The notes beneath the pieces were generated by a model, which worked only from the letters and a program-made list of their open reading frames with translations, searched no databases and had not been told where the DNA came from. From positions 1 to 10,348 of the forward strand of contig JAUXBI010000034.1 in NCBI GenBank assembly GCA_030619435.1: a stretch of DNA of 10,348 bases, in the 5' to 3' direction. This DNA is from Syntrophaceae bacterium (GTDB lineage: Bacteria > Desulfobacterota > Syntrophia > Syntrophales > UBA2210). The position numbers and the translations under genes were made by a program. The stretch's first letter is position 1. The number at the start of each line of letters is the position of its first letter. Shown here piece by piece: positions 1-7,500 of this stretch.

Positions 1-616
1 CGGCGCCGAACTCGCTTATCGCCCGGGCGGAACACATAACGATGCCTACAAGTATGCTGTGCCACGCGAGGGGGAAGGTTATCCTGAAAAAGGTGCTGAA
101 CATGGATGCCCCCAGACTGCGTGATACCTTCTCCAGCCTGGGGGAGATACTCTCGAATCCGCTTTTGACGGCATTTATGTAAAAAGGCATTCCAACAAAG
201 GTCAGCACCACAACTATGCCGGTGACGCTTCCCATGATGCGGATGCCGAGCTGATTAAGCAGTTCGCCTATCCAGTGGTTCTTCCCGGCAACGCTGAGCA
301 AGGCTATTCCCACAACAGGATGCGGGATGACTATCGGCAGGTCGATTATACTTTCTACCAGCTTTTTACCCCTGAAATCGGTACGGGCCAGCACGTAGGC
401 GAGTGGTGTCCCGAAGACAAATGAAATCAGAGCTGCCAGTCCGGCCGTGTAAATGCTCAGCCAGATCGACCTGACAACATCCTTATCTTTGATGGTTTCC
501 TTCAGCATCGCAAAAGATGGCGCCGTCATCATCTCGATGAGAGGCAGTAGAATAAACGCCATAATTACGATGCCGCAGGATATGCTAATCCAGAAAAATG
601 GTTCTCTTTTTATCAA
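1..616 (-). CDS. wtpB: Tungstate/molybdate ABC transporter permease (partial, C-terminus off left edge)
   Basis: This is the inner-membrane permease of a tungstate/molybdate importer, and about 205 N-terminal residues are visible. Hydrophobic segments occur near residues 8-27, 55-75, 95-110 and 120-145. The permease EAA loop follows, reading EKVSRSLGA near residues 157-165, then ITFPLAWHSILVG and the family-typical AISEFGA at the window edge. This loop contacts the ATPase (WtpC/ModC), which should lie to the left of the window. The chosen start is TTG at 616, which directly abuts the TAA stop of wtpA (617-619) in the same frame. AAGGA inside the last wtpA codons can serve as the ribosome binding site. 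The next in-frame ATG (562) has no Shine-Dalgarno sequence and would remove part of the first membrane segment. ModB is the alternative name; the WtpA-type partner favours WtpB. Confidence 0.88.
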   Translation of the reverse strand, partial: MIKREPFFWISISCGIVIMAFILLPLIEMMTAPSFAMLKETIKDKDVVRSIWLSIYTAGLAALISFVFGTPLAYVLARTDFRGKKLVESIIDLPIVIPHPVVGIALLSVAGKNHWIGELLNQLGIRIMGSVTGIVVVLTFVGMPFYINAVKSGFESISPRLEKVSRSLGASMFSTFFRITFPLAWHSILVGIVMCSARAISEFGA

Positions 617-1603
617 TTAATCCTTGACCTCAACCAGTTTTTGCAGTCCCGCCGGAAGAGACTTTTTCATTTCCGCGGTGGGCACCCTGCAGGGTATAAA
701 GGGAGGTTGTCCCATTTCCCTCAGTATCTTAAGGCCGCCTTCGGGGGCGAGCATGTATTCCAGAAAAGCCATGGCCGCTTCTCTATTGGGTGCATCTTTG
801 AGCAGGGTTACGCCATAAGTACATGATTTGCCCCTGATGATCATATGAGTCCCCGGTTTCTTGCCGGTAACCTCCACAAAGGCCTGTTTATATACAGGAT
901 CGTACTTGTAATTTCCAAGATTAATTTCATCCGGAAGGACAATATATTTCAGGCCATGCTGAACCGCGACGGAAAGATATTCCCAGGCGTAGTCCATATT
1001 TCCGGTCTGGAGCAGAGATATCAACTCTACCGATTTGGGGCGGATATTTTCCTTGGGACGGTTTGCGATCAGTTTTTTGTAAAGACCGGGTTCGTTCAGC
1101 GCCTTTTCCGCGAGCTGCATTACCATAAGAGAACGATAGCCGCAGGGGTCGAGATTCGGATCGGAATGCCCCCATACAACACCCTTCTTCTGGAGGATTT
1201 TATACCAGTTGTCCGCGTTTACCGTATCGGCATAGGCGCTCTTGTCCGTGTAACAGAGGACGAGCTGATTAGTCGCAAAGCGGATGTTCCAATCGGCATA
1301 ATCGGGTATGAGCAGTTTGTCTATCACCTTGTAATCCGCCGATGCCATGATGTCGCAGGGTTTGCCTACATCCGTTATCTTTCGCGCGCACTTCTGGCTT
1401 CCCGAGGCCTCACGCTGAAGATCGACATCGGGATATCTGGCCTCAAATGCCTTTTCCATGGCCGCGAGAGGGACAGAAAGACTGCCCGCGTGAAACATGG
1501 TCAACTTGCCGGAAGGCCCGGCAAGCGCGGATGCCGGGAGGAGCATGACAACTGTACATAACAGTAGCATAACAACAGATCTTGAAACATCTTTTCTCTT
1601 CAT
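617..1603 (-). CDS. wtpA: Tungstate/molybdate ABC transporter substrate-binding protein
   Basis: This is the extracytoplasmic binding protein that captures tungstate or molybdate and delivers it to the WtpB permease. The 328-residue product starts with a Sec signal peptide: basic MKRK, a hydrophobic core at residues 10-23, and a likely signal-peptidase I site after ASALA (residue 28). Family motifs follow: FHAGSLSVP (37-45), ASGSQ (66-70), [12 protein letters not shown] (147-158) and DYAWEY (204-209). In the archaeal WtpA/ModA group the oxyanion is held octahedrally by serine and backbone contacts plus one Asp and one Glu; Asp152 and Glu208 are the likely equivalents here. Length is normal for the family. 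The ATG at 1603 has a good AAGGAG Shine-Dalgarno upstream. Expression is probably controlled by the divergent regulator at 1777. Whether tungstate or molybdate is preferred cannot be read from sequence. Confidence 0.93.
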   Translation of the reverse strand: MKRKDVSRSVVMLLLCTVVMLLPASALAGPSGKLTMFHAGSLSVPLAAMEKAFEARYPDVDLQREASGSQKCARKITDVGKPCDIMASADYKVIDKLLIPDYADWNIRFATNQLVLCYTDKSAYADTVNADNWYKILQKKGVVWGHSDPNLDPCGYRSLMVMQLAEKALNEPGLYKKLIANRPKENIRPKSVELISLLQTGNMDYAWEYLSVAVQHGLKYIVLPDEINLGNYKYDPVYKQAFVEVTGKKPGTHMIIRGKSCTYGVTLLKDAPNREAAMAFLEYMLAPEGGLKILREMGQPPFIPCRVPTAEMKKSLPAGLQKLVEVKD

Positions 1604-1690
1604 CGTAAATCTCCTTCTTTCGATTCATATTTGTTCCTGGTAACCGTATCTTACGCAGCACCTACCATGTTTGTTATTTATCGTCAATAT

Positions 1691-1730
1691 AAAATATTAA
1701 TAGTTAGTTTAAGGTATTAATAGTTATTCT
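1691..1730. promoter_or_regulatory. Tandem 12-bp direct repeats, candidate operator for wtpA and the divergent regulator
   Basis: TATTAATAGTTA occurs at 1695-1706 and again at 1715-1726, a period of exactly 20 bp (about two helical turns). Over the two 20-bp units 16 of 20 positions agree. The repeats lie in the AT-rich gap between the divergent wtpA and regulator genes, the expected place for the regulator's binding sites. A minus-strand TTGACG (1687-1682) next to them could be a -35 element for wtpA, but no good -10 follows it at 16-18 bp, so the wtpA promoter is not resolved. The binding role is inferred from position and spacing only. Confidence 0.45.
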
Positions 1731-1740
1731 TTCATTCCTA

Positions 1741-1769
1741 TTGATTTTCCTTATCCTGCGTGGTATTTT
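1741..1769 (+). promoter_or_regulatory. Weak sigma70-like promoter candidate for the regulator
   Basis: TTGATT (1741-1746) and TATTTT (1764-1769) are separated by 17 bp; each matches four of six consensus bases. A transcript would start around 1776, essentially at the chosen ATG (1777), so the message could be leaderless. That would fit the absence of a clear Shine-Dalgarno sequence before this gene. Matches this weak arise by chance in AT-rich DNA. Confidence 0.2.
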
Positions 1770-1776
1770 TCGAGCC

Positions 1777-2655
1777 ATGGATAAACTGCTTACTACAAAA
1801 GAACTGGCCGGGCTTCTGAGACTGAATGAGAAGAAGGTATATCAGCTTGTAAAGGAGGGGAATATTCCCCATGTGCGGATTGCCGGCAAGTGGCTCTTTC
1901 CGGAGAGACATGTCACCAGATGGATAGATGAAAATGTGCAGAGGGAAAGAGATATCCTGATTGTGGGAAGCAATGATGTCCTTATGGAGAGACTTGTTCT
2001 CCTCTATTCCCAGGAGAACTTTCCCGGATCAGTGGCCTTCTATTCGTCAATGGGCAGTTCCAGGGGGGTACACGCCCTCTCTCTGAAAAAAGGGCAGGTA
2101 TGTTGTACTCATCTTCTGGACATGGAGACAGGAGAATACAATCTTCCATTTCTCGACAGAGTTCTCTCAGGACAGAGATATGTAGTGGTTAACCTGTGGC
2201 GCAGGAAACAGGGTCTGATTATAAAGAAGGGCAATCCCATGGGACTGCGGGGACTGGAAGATGTTGTGGAAAAGGGTGCAAAATTTATCAACAGAAACGA
2301 AGGGTCCGGCACGCGCGTCCTCTTGGAGTATCTTATGAGGGAGAAGGGTTTAAACGAAAGGGATATCACCGGTTTTAATGAAGAAGTCGACAGCCATATG
2401 GATGTGGCCCTCAAGGTCTTTTTCGGTGAGGCGGACGTAGGATTAGGTATAGAATATGTTACATATCCCCTGGGTCTGGATTTTCTGCCGCTCAAGGAAG
2501 AGATGTTTGATCTTGTTATTCCCGGAGAACTGTGGTCCACGAGCGTTATAAAAGGATTCATGGATTACATAGATCCGGTCAGGATAAACAGCCTGTCCAA
2601 AAATCTTCCCGGCTACAATCTGAAAGATACGGGAAAGGTCAGATTCGAGAATTGA
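1777..2655 (+). CDS. Excisionase-type HTH regulator with PBP-like ligand domain (probable tungstate/molybdate regulator)
   Basis: This is a cytoplasmic one-component transcription factor of 292 residues. Residues 1-55 are an excisionase/MerR-like winged helix: LLTTKELAGLLRLNEKKVYQ, then GNIPHVRIAGKWLFPERHVTRWI. The rest resembles the cytoplasmic periplasmic-binding-protein-like domain (COG1910/LysR-substrate type), with NEGSGTR near residues 170-176 and FGEADVGLGIEY near 215-226. Proteins with this layout are often encoded beside molybdate/tungstate ABC transporters, and here the gene diverges from wtpA, so sensing tungstate or molybdate is the best inference. The frame is open back to a TTG at 1741, but ATG 1777 (MDKLLTTKE) matches the usual family start. 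No strong Shine-Dalgarno is present. The last 81 bp recur, slightly diverged, at 3428-3508. It is not ModE, which has a different HTH and TOBE-type domains. Confidence 0.85.
   Translation: MDKLLTTKELAGLLRLNEKKVYQLVKEGNIPHVRIAGKWLFPERHVTRWIDENVQRERDILIVGSNDVLMERLVLLYSQENFPGSVAFYSSMGSSRGVHALSLKKGQVCCTHLLDMETGEYNLPFLDRVLSGQRYVVVNLWRRKQGLIIKKGNPMGLRGLEDVVEKGAKFINRNEGSGTRVLLEYLMREKGLNERDITGFNEEVDSHMDVALKVFFGEADVGLGIEYVTYPLGLDFLPLKEEMFDLVIPGELWSTSVIKGFMDYIDPVRINSLSKNLPGYNLKDTGKVRFEN
2575..2655 (+). repeat. Direct repeat, copy 1 (3' end of the regulator gene)
   Basis: These 81 bp, the last 27 codons including the stop, match 3428-3508 at 76 of 81 positions with no gaps. All five differences are transitions; three are silent and two give Thr to Ala and Val to Ile. 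The two copies enclose the toxin-antitoxin pair. Confidence 0.9.
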
Positions 2656-2679
2656 TGGCATCGCAAGAAGTCAAGAACT

Positions 2680-2740
2680 CCCTCTCCCTTGTCGAAGATC
2701 CCGATGCAATCGGGGATGGGAGAGGGTTGGGGTGAGGGTG
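2680..2740. repeat. GC-rich hairpin repeat (REP/MITE-like), possible 3' stabiliser of the regulator mRNA
   Basis: CCCTCTCCC (2680-2688) pairs with GGGAGAGGG (2718-2726). Inside, ATCCCGAT (2698-2705) pairs with ATCGGGGAT (2709-2717) with one bulged G, and TTGGGGTGAGGGTG follows. This layout resembles dispersed intergenic hairpins rich in CCCTCTCCC and GGGTTGGGGTGAGGG that are common in many bacterial genomes. It starts 24 bp after the regulator stop. No T-run follows, so it is not a standard intrinsic terminator. Confidence 0.5.
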
Positions 2741-2833
2741 ATAAGGATGTCATTTCAACAGTTTACACCCTCCTTCTCTTATGAAATGAGAACCCGTCTC
2801 CAGTTTATATACCTTGATCTCATATATATACAT

Positions 2834-2880
2834 ATGTTAGTGTGTAACACACATAATACATGTAGAACAAACAGTGAGGT
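2834..2880 (+). promoter_or_regulatory. Toxin-antitoxin upstream palindrome and ribosome binding site
   Basis: An imperfect palindrome is centred on TGTGTAACACACA (2841-2853: TGTGT, spacer AAC, ACACA) in very AT-rich DNA just upstream of the antitoxin. Ribbon-helix-helix antitoxins typically bind such palindromes to repress their own operon. GTGAGGT (2874-2880) gives a good Shine-Dalgarno six bases before the ATG at 2887. The operator role is inferred from position. Confidence 0.4.
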
Positions 2881-2886
2881 TAAACA

Positions 2887-3105
2887 ATGTCTAAAATATT
2901 AAATGTCCGGCTTCCGGATGACATATCATCCCGTCTCGATTTTCTGGCCGAAAAAACAAAACGTCCTAAAAGTTTTTACATAAAAGAAATTCTTGCCCAG
3001 TATCTTTCTGAGTATGAGGACGCCTATCTTGCCCTTGATCGCCTCAATGACAGAAACGCCAAGTATCACTCAACAGAAGACATGGAGAAGATCCTTGACC
3101 TATAG
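2887..3105 (+). CDS. RelB-type ribbon-helix-helix antitoxin
   Basis: This 72-residue protein should neutralise the downstream toxin and autorepress the operon. The N-terminus ILNVRLPDDISSRLDFLAEK is a classic ribbon-helix-helix start: a beta strand that enters the DNA major groove, then helix 1. The second helix follows at KRPKSFYIKEILAQYLSEYED (about residues 26-46). The acidic, probably flexible C-terminal part (about 47-72) would wrap the toxin. The start is supported by GTGAGGT upstream. The stop overlaps the toxin start by 11 bp, which indicates translational coupling. The RHH/RelB assignment is firm at fold level; the exact subfamily (RelB or DinJ-like) is not resolved. Confidence 0.88.
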   Translation: MSKILNVRLPDDISSRLDFLAEKTKRPKSFYIKEILAQYLSEYEDAYLALDRLNDRNAKYHSTEDMEKILDL

Positions 3106-3373
3106 TATCCAATGGCATGAAGAAACAATAAGGGATCTTAAAAAGATTGACCGGCGGAAACAAAAGAAGATCATAGCCCGGATAAAAGACTATCTTTCAA
3201 AAGATCCTCTAAGCCTGGGTAAGCCGCTCAAAGGAATCTTTAAGGGCCTTTGCCGCTACCGCTATGGATCTTATCGCGTAATTTACGCCATAGATAGAGA
3301 GTCTGTGATCATTTTGATATTGAGGATAGCGGACAGGAAAGACGTTTATCAAGATCCTGTTAACGAAAATTAG
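3095..3373 (+). CDS. RelE/ParE-superfamily toxin
   Basis: This 92-residue toxin pairs with the overlapping antitoxin. RelE members cleave mRNA in the ribosomal A site; ParE relatives poison gyrase. The pattern YSIQWHEETIRDLKKIDRR, then GKPLKGIFKGLCRYRYGSYRVIYAI and the C-terminal RIADRKDVYQ is typical of RelE. The basic residues and the Tyr of RKDVY sit where RelE enzymes carry functional residues. The frame is open upstream to 2993, but that part lies inside the antitoxin gene. TTG at 3095 is the better start: GGAG lies seven bases upstream, and the product begins MTYSIQWHEE, as family members do. It appears intact and presumably active, which the intact antitoxin would make tolerable. Confidence 0.87.
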   Translation: MTYSIQWHEETIRDLKKIDRRKQKKIIARIKDYLSKDPLSLGKPLKGIFKGLCRYRYGSYRVIYAIDRESVIILILRIADRKDVYQDPVNEN

Positions 3374-3410
3374 CTGTAAATGGCACAACTAAAACCTTGT
3401 GGGAACTTCA

Positions 3411-3508
3411 GAATATGTCACATATCCCCGGTCAGGATAAACAGCCTGTCCAAGAATCTCCCCGGCTACAACCTGAAAGATGCGGGAAAGATCAGATTCG
3501 AGAATTGA
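3411..3508 (+). pseudogene. Relic of a second copy of the regulator gene (3' end, internally deleted)
   Basis: Bases 3428-3508 match the last 81 bp of the regulator gene (2575-2655) at 76 positions and end in the same TGA. Bases 3411-3429 match 2452-2470 at 18 of 19, so 104 bp of the original (2471-2574) are missing at a junction with CC microhomology. Nothing of the upstream gene is recognisable before 3411. Three of five substitutions in the long block are silent and two conservative, which suggests that the copy diverged while still coding and decayed later. It has no start, no HTH and cannot make a functional protein. Confidence 0.8.
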
Positions 3509-3840
3509 ATCAGAAGATACCACGTCCGTAAAGGCGTGGAGATTCATGCTTTCATGCATTATCTTAAAAATACTGGATATGTTACGTATAACTTCCTAAA
3601 AGTATTAGGATTACTTCTTTTTTAGGCATGGAAGACTTTAATGCAAAGGTGCAGGTGTGGTGGGGAAAGCGGGCTATTGAATGCTGGATGAAGGGTGTGA
3701 TGGCACGGCCGCTAATGCAGCACCTGGATCAGGTATGGTAGTGAATAATCCGTTTTTTCAAAAGACTCTATTTGCCGGCTTAAACGACCTTCCTGACTGC
3801 ACCGCTAGGATTCAGTCTGGCAACACGATACCGACATGCA
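3509..3840. other. Intergenic stretch without a recognisable gene
   Basis: This is about 330 bp between the relic regulator tail and the convergent metallopeptidase gene. A 37-codon frame (3628-3741) and a frame beginning at 3681 are open on the plus strand, but neither has a ribosome binding site or a recognisable product. CCACG...CGTGG (3521-3540 region) is a weak hairpin. CCTAA-AAGTA-TTAGG (3595-3609) followed by a T-rich tract to 3623 might be a weak terminator for the plus-strand genes. I see no tRNA, CRISPR or insertion-sequence end. Confidence 0.5.
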
Positions 3841-4554
3841 CTAAGCCAATGTTACCTCCAGTCTGTGCTTTCTTTTTTCCCAGTCAGGCATTATTTTTTC
3901 CAGGAACCTGTAAAACTCCAAGGCGTGATTCTTATGCCGCAGATGGCTCAGTTCATGAATGATAACGTAATCGATGCATTCCCTGGGGGCGCGGATCAGA
4001 TCAGTGTTTAGGGTCAGCGTGCCCTTTGCAGACAAACTTCCCCATCGCTTTTGCATACGCTTGATCTGCAGCCGCGGTTTTACCGGAGAAAACTTCTCAA
4101 AGTAAGGCCAGCAACGGTTAAGGCTTTCATTAAACCTGGCCGCTGCCTTCGCCTTGTACCAACCTTCCAGCAAACGTTTGACCTTCTCCGAAGAAATGTC
4201 CCCCTTAACCTGAATTTCAAAAAACCCTCTGATCAGTTTGACAGCAGCATGTTTTCCACTGCTGATCCTGAGTCGGTAATGCTTTCCGAGGTAAAGGTGC
4301 GTTTCTCCCCCGACATATCGCCTCTCCGGCGTCCTCGGATCAAATTGCCGGAAAAATGTCCGCTGTTTCATGATCCAGCGGGCGCGCCTGACGATCCTCT
4401 TTTCTATCTCTTTGATGTCAATACCGGGCGGCGCTTTGATGACTACCTTCTGGTCTGGATGAACGGCGATTTCCATTGTTTTCCGCTCCACATGGAAGAA
4501 GCTGAACTCTATGTTTTCCTTGCCATAGGCAACGGCGCTACGGAACATCCTCAT
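3841..4554 (-). CDS. YgjP/COG1451-type (DUF45) zinc metallopeptidase
   Basis: This 237-residue protein carries a gluzincin-like site, HELSHLRHKNH: His200, Glu201 and His204 of HExxH, with His210 as the probable third zinc ligand. The preceding KRWGSLSAKGTLTLNTDLIR and IDYVIIHELSHL are the signature of the YgjP-like (DUF45) family. An N-terminal strand-rich part (residues 1-110) precedes a helical linker. No signal peptide is seen, so it is cytoplasmic. Its ATG overlaps the hsdR stop as ATGA, with AGGAG six bases upstream, so it is translationally coupled to hsdR. DUF45 genes are known next to type I restriction genes, but their role there is not established. Substrate unknown; processing or turnover of the restriction enzyme is only a possibility. 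Confidence 0.88.
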   Translation of the reverse strand: MRMFRSAVAYGKENIEFSFFHVERKTMEIAVHPDQKVVIKAPPGIDIKEIEKRIVRRARWIMKQRTFFRQFDPRTPERRYVGGETHLYLGKHYRLRISSGKHAAVKLIRGFFEIQVKGDISSEKVKRLLEGWYKAKAAARFNESLNRCWPYFEKFSPVKPRLQIKRMQKRWGSLSAKGTLTLNTDLIRAPRECIDYVIIHELSHLRHKNHALEFYRFLEKIMPDWEKRKHRLEVTLA

Positions 4555-7500
4555 TTTCCGCTCCTGCTTTCGGCTACCTGCATGGCCTTTTCAATCAGGG
4601 CGTCCATCTGCTCTTCAGCCATCTCCACCCCCATTTTGCCTTTCACCTCGTCAAAGAGGTAATCATCAATGTCATTGATGACCTGCTTCTTGGCGTCATC
4701 ATCGTCCCAAAACTGCACCTTCCAATGGCGGGTCAGGATGGATTCGATAGCCAGCGCGGTGTCGGCAGCAATAGAATCGCACCCCTCCGGAGGAAGCGGC
4801 TGTTCTGTAAAGAAGGGTTTCAGGACGCCGTAGTAGGCCATGGCACTCTCGTTTCCGGAAAGTTTCTCGGGTACGTCGTCATGTTGACGAGTCACAACCT
4901 TCTTGCGGATCTCCATTACCCGGTTCAGGTAGTCCAGGTCGGACAGGCGCTTTGCCCGGAAATCCGCAATGGCCTGCTGGATCAGCTTGGAAAACTTTTC
5001 ATAAAAAGCCGGGTCTTCGCCCATCTTTTCCGTAATAACTTTTCGCGTCGCGTAGGCAATGGCATCAGCCTTGGCAGCCGTGCTTTTCCCGTAAACCGCC
5101 AGATCTTTCTTCACCGTAGAAAAGGTATCATCATCAAAAATGTTGACCGGCTCATTTAGTTGGATGACTTCGTTGGCCTGGATGTGCGTATCGAGCAGTT
5201 TCTTGATCTTTGGCTCATAGTCGCGGTAGTCGATTGCTTCGGCGTAGCGAAGCTTCACGGATGCCTTCAGATTCTGAAAACGCTTCAGATCGGCCTTGTA
5301 GCGCCATAGCTTTCCCTTGTCGACCCCCATGATGAACGCTTCTGTCGAAAGAGCAATCCCGAATGTCTTGGCATATTCGGCCAGTCTCTGGTAGAAATCC
5401 TCCCTCAACGCAGTGTCGGCCAGCAGGACCTCATAAGCCTCTTCGTCATAGCTGTTTTTGACTTCCTTGAAGAGGTCCCAGAGATCAGAGTAACGCTGGG
5501 GCAGTTTTTCCACTTCGGCATGTACCGCTGTCAGTGTGTCCGCCAGATCTTCCTCGTCAAACCCTTCAAAAGCGCTGTACATGGTCAATGCCTTGTCCAG
5601 CTCACCCAGCAGACCTACGTAATCGACAACGTATCCGTATTCTTTGTCCTCATATATCCGGTTCACGCGAGCGATGGCCTGCAGAAGCGAGTGCTCCTTC
5701 AATTTTTTACAGAGGTAGATGACAACGTTGCGCGGTGCGTCAAAACCAGTCAACAGCTTGTTGACCACGATCAGGATTTCCGGTTCCGATCCGAACTTAA
5801 ACTGGTTGATGATCTGCTTGGTGTATTCTTCCTCTTTGCCAAAGCGTTTCATCATTTTCTTCCAGAACTTGACCACCTCATCCGTAGGTTCTTCATACAC
5901 CTCGTAGTATCCATCGCGGGCATCCGGCGCGGAGATTAACACCTCGGAGGTCACAAAGCCGACATCGGTCAGGTACTCATGATACTTCAGGGCGGCAGCC
6001 TTGTTGGGCGCGACGAGCTGCGCCTTAAATCCCGTTCCCTGCCAGGCAGCGCGGTAATGCTCGCTGATATCGAAAGCTCGCATGTAAATAACCTGATCCG
6101 CCTTATTGAGCATATCGGCGCGGGCATATTTTCTCTTTAAATCAGCCTTCTGCTCGCTGGTCAAACCCTGGGTATGGCGTTCGAACCAAAGGTCTATCGC
6201 GGCCTTGTTCTGTTCCATCTCCACATGGCGACCTTCATAAAGCAGAGGGACAACGGCATTGTCTTCCACCGCCTGATGGATGGAATAGTGGGGCTCGATC
6301 AGTCCGCCAAACTTGACGAAACTGTTCTTCTCCTTTTTCAGTAGCGGGGTGCCGGTAAAACCAAGATAGCAGGCCCTGGGAAACATCTGGCGCATCCGCG
6401 CCGAGAAGGAACCGAAATTGGTCCTGTGGCTTTCATCGATAAGCATGAAGATATCGGCAGAGTTGTCCTGATACCTTCTTTGGTTCAACGCCTTATCGAA
6501 TTTGTGGATCAGCGTCGTGACGATGCCCGCCTTCTTCTCCGCCACCAGTTCCAGAAGATTCTTTCCAGAGGTGGCCCTGTTCGGCTCCAGCCCGCAGGCG
6601 GCAAAGGTGTTCTTCAATTGCTTGTCCAGATCGTCGCGGTCTGTCACCAGGACAATGCGCGGGTTGGGCACCTCAGGATCGAGGGCCAGATTTCTTGCCA
6701 GCATTACCATGCTCAGAGATTTACCCGATCCCTGCGTATGCCAGACGATCCCGCCTTTGCGCCGGCCTTCCCCATCGAATTGCTTGATCCGCTCCAGGGT
6801 GGACTTGACGACGAAATATTGTTGATAATGGGCGATCTTCTTGATGCCGCCGTCGAAGACCGTGAACTTGAAGGCCATCTCCAGCAGTCGTTCCGGTCGG
6901 CACAGGCTGTAGAGCGCCTTGTCCTGCTCCGTGACAAGGCGGCTTCCCTCCGCCTCCTGGGCTTCGAAAAAGGCACGGGTACCGGCAAACTCACCCTTGA
7001 AGAGATCAGCTTTCTGTTCATCGGTAAGGCCTTTACGAACAAAACCGGCGACGTCCTCCTCCCGATCCCACAGCTCCTTCCAGGCGCTCCAGAATTTGGT
7101 CGAGGAACCTGTGGTTGCGTACCTGGCCGTGTTCTTGTTGATGCCCATCACCAACTGCGCGAAGGTAAAGAGCTTGGGAATGTAATCGTCACCCTGGTTG
7201 CGGATGGACTGGGATACGGCCTGCTCTATTTCCACCTTTGGGGACTTGCACTCGATGACTGCAAGCGGGATGCCGTTGACGAACAGGACGATGTCGGGGC
7301 GGGCCGTTTCCGTGCTGCGGGAGCGCTCCACGCTGTATTCGGCAGTGACGTGGAAAACATTGTTCTCACAAACACGCCAGTCGATGTAATGCAGGTTGAA
7401 ACTTTTGGAATCGCCCTCGATGGCTTGTTCCAGAGCCGTGCCCAGGGTGATCAGATCGTATACCGCCTCGTTGGTCTTGAGCAGACCGTCGTATTTGACA

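Noticed and set aside
845..1561. 238-codon open frame on the plus strand opposite wtpA
   Set aside because: It lies entirely inside wtpA, has no recognisable product and no independent ribosome site. WtpA is unambiguous on the other strand.
1777..2655. ModE or TunR assignment for the regulator
   Set aside because: The HTH is excisionase-like and the sensor is PBP-like. ModE has a different HTH plus TOBE-type domains, and TunR carries a XerC/D-like DNA-binding domain.
2821..2860. CRISPR-like or transposon-end repeats in the AT-rich TATATATA/TGTGT region
   Set aside because: There is only one short palindrome and simple-sequence AT; no regular repeat-spacer spacing and no transposase are present.
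2993..3094. N-terminal extension of the RelE toxin
   Set aside because: These codons are the antitoxin gene read in another frame. TTG 3095 has a ribosome site and gives the family-typical N-terminus.
3509..3640. Possible molybdenum/tungsten cofactor riboswitch near the relic regulator
   Set aside because: Only short weak hairpins are visible, none matches a riboswitch core I can recognise, and no cofactor gene follows.
3628..3962. Short plus-strand frames (3628-3741 and 3681-3962)
   Set aside because: They have no Shine-Dalgarno sequence and no recognisable similarity, and the second runs into the 3' end of the metallopeptidase gene. Kept only as unassigned sequence.
4051..4662. 203-codon open frame on the plus strand opposite the metallopeptidase
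   Set aside because: It is a shadow of the DUF45 gene; no motif or start signal supports it.
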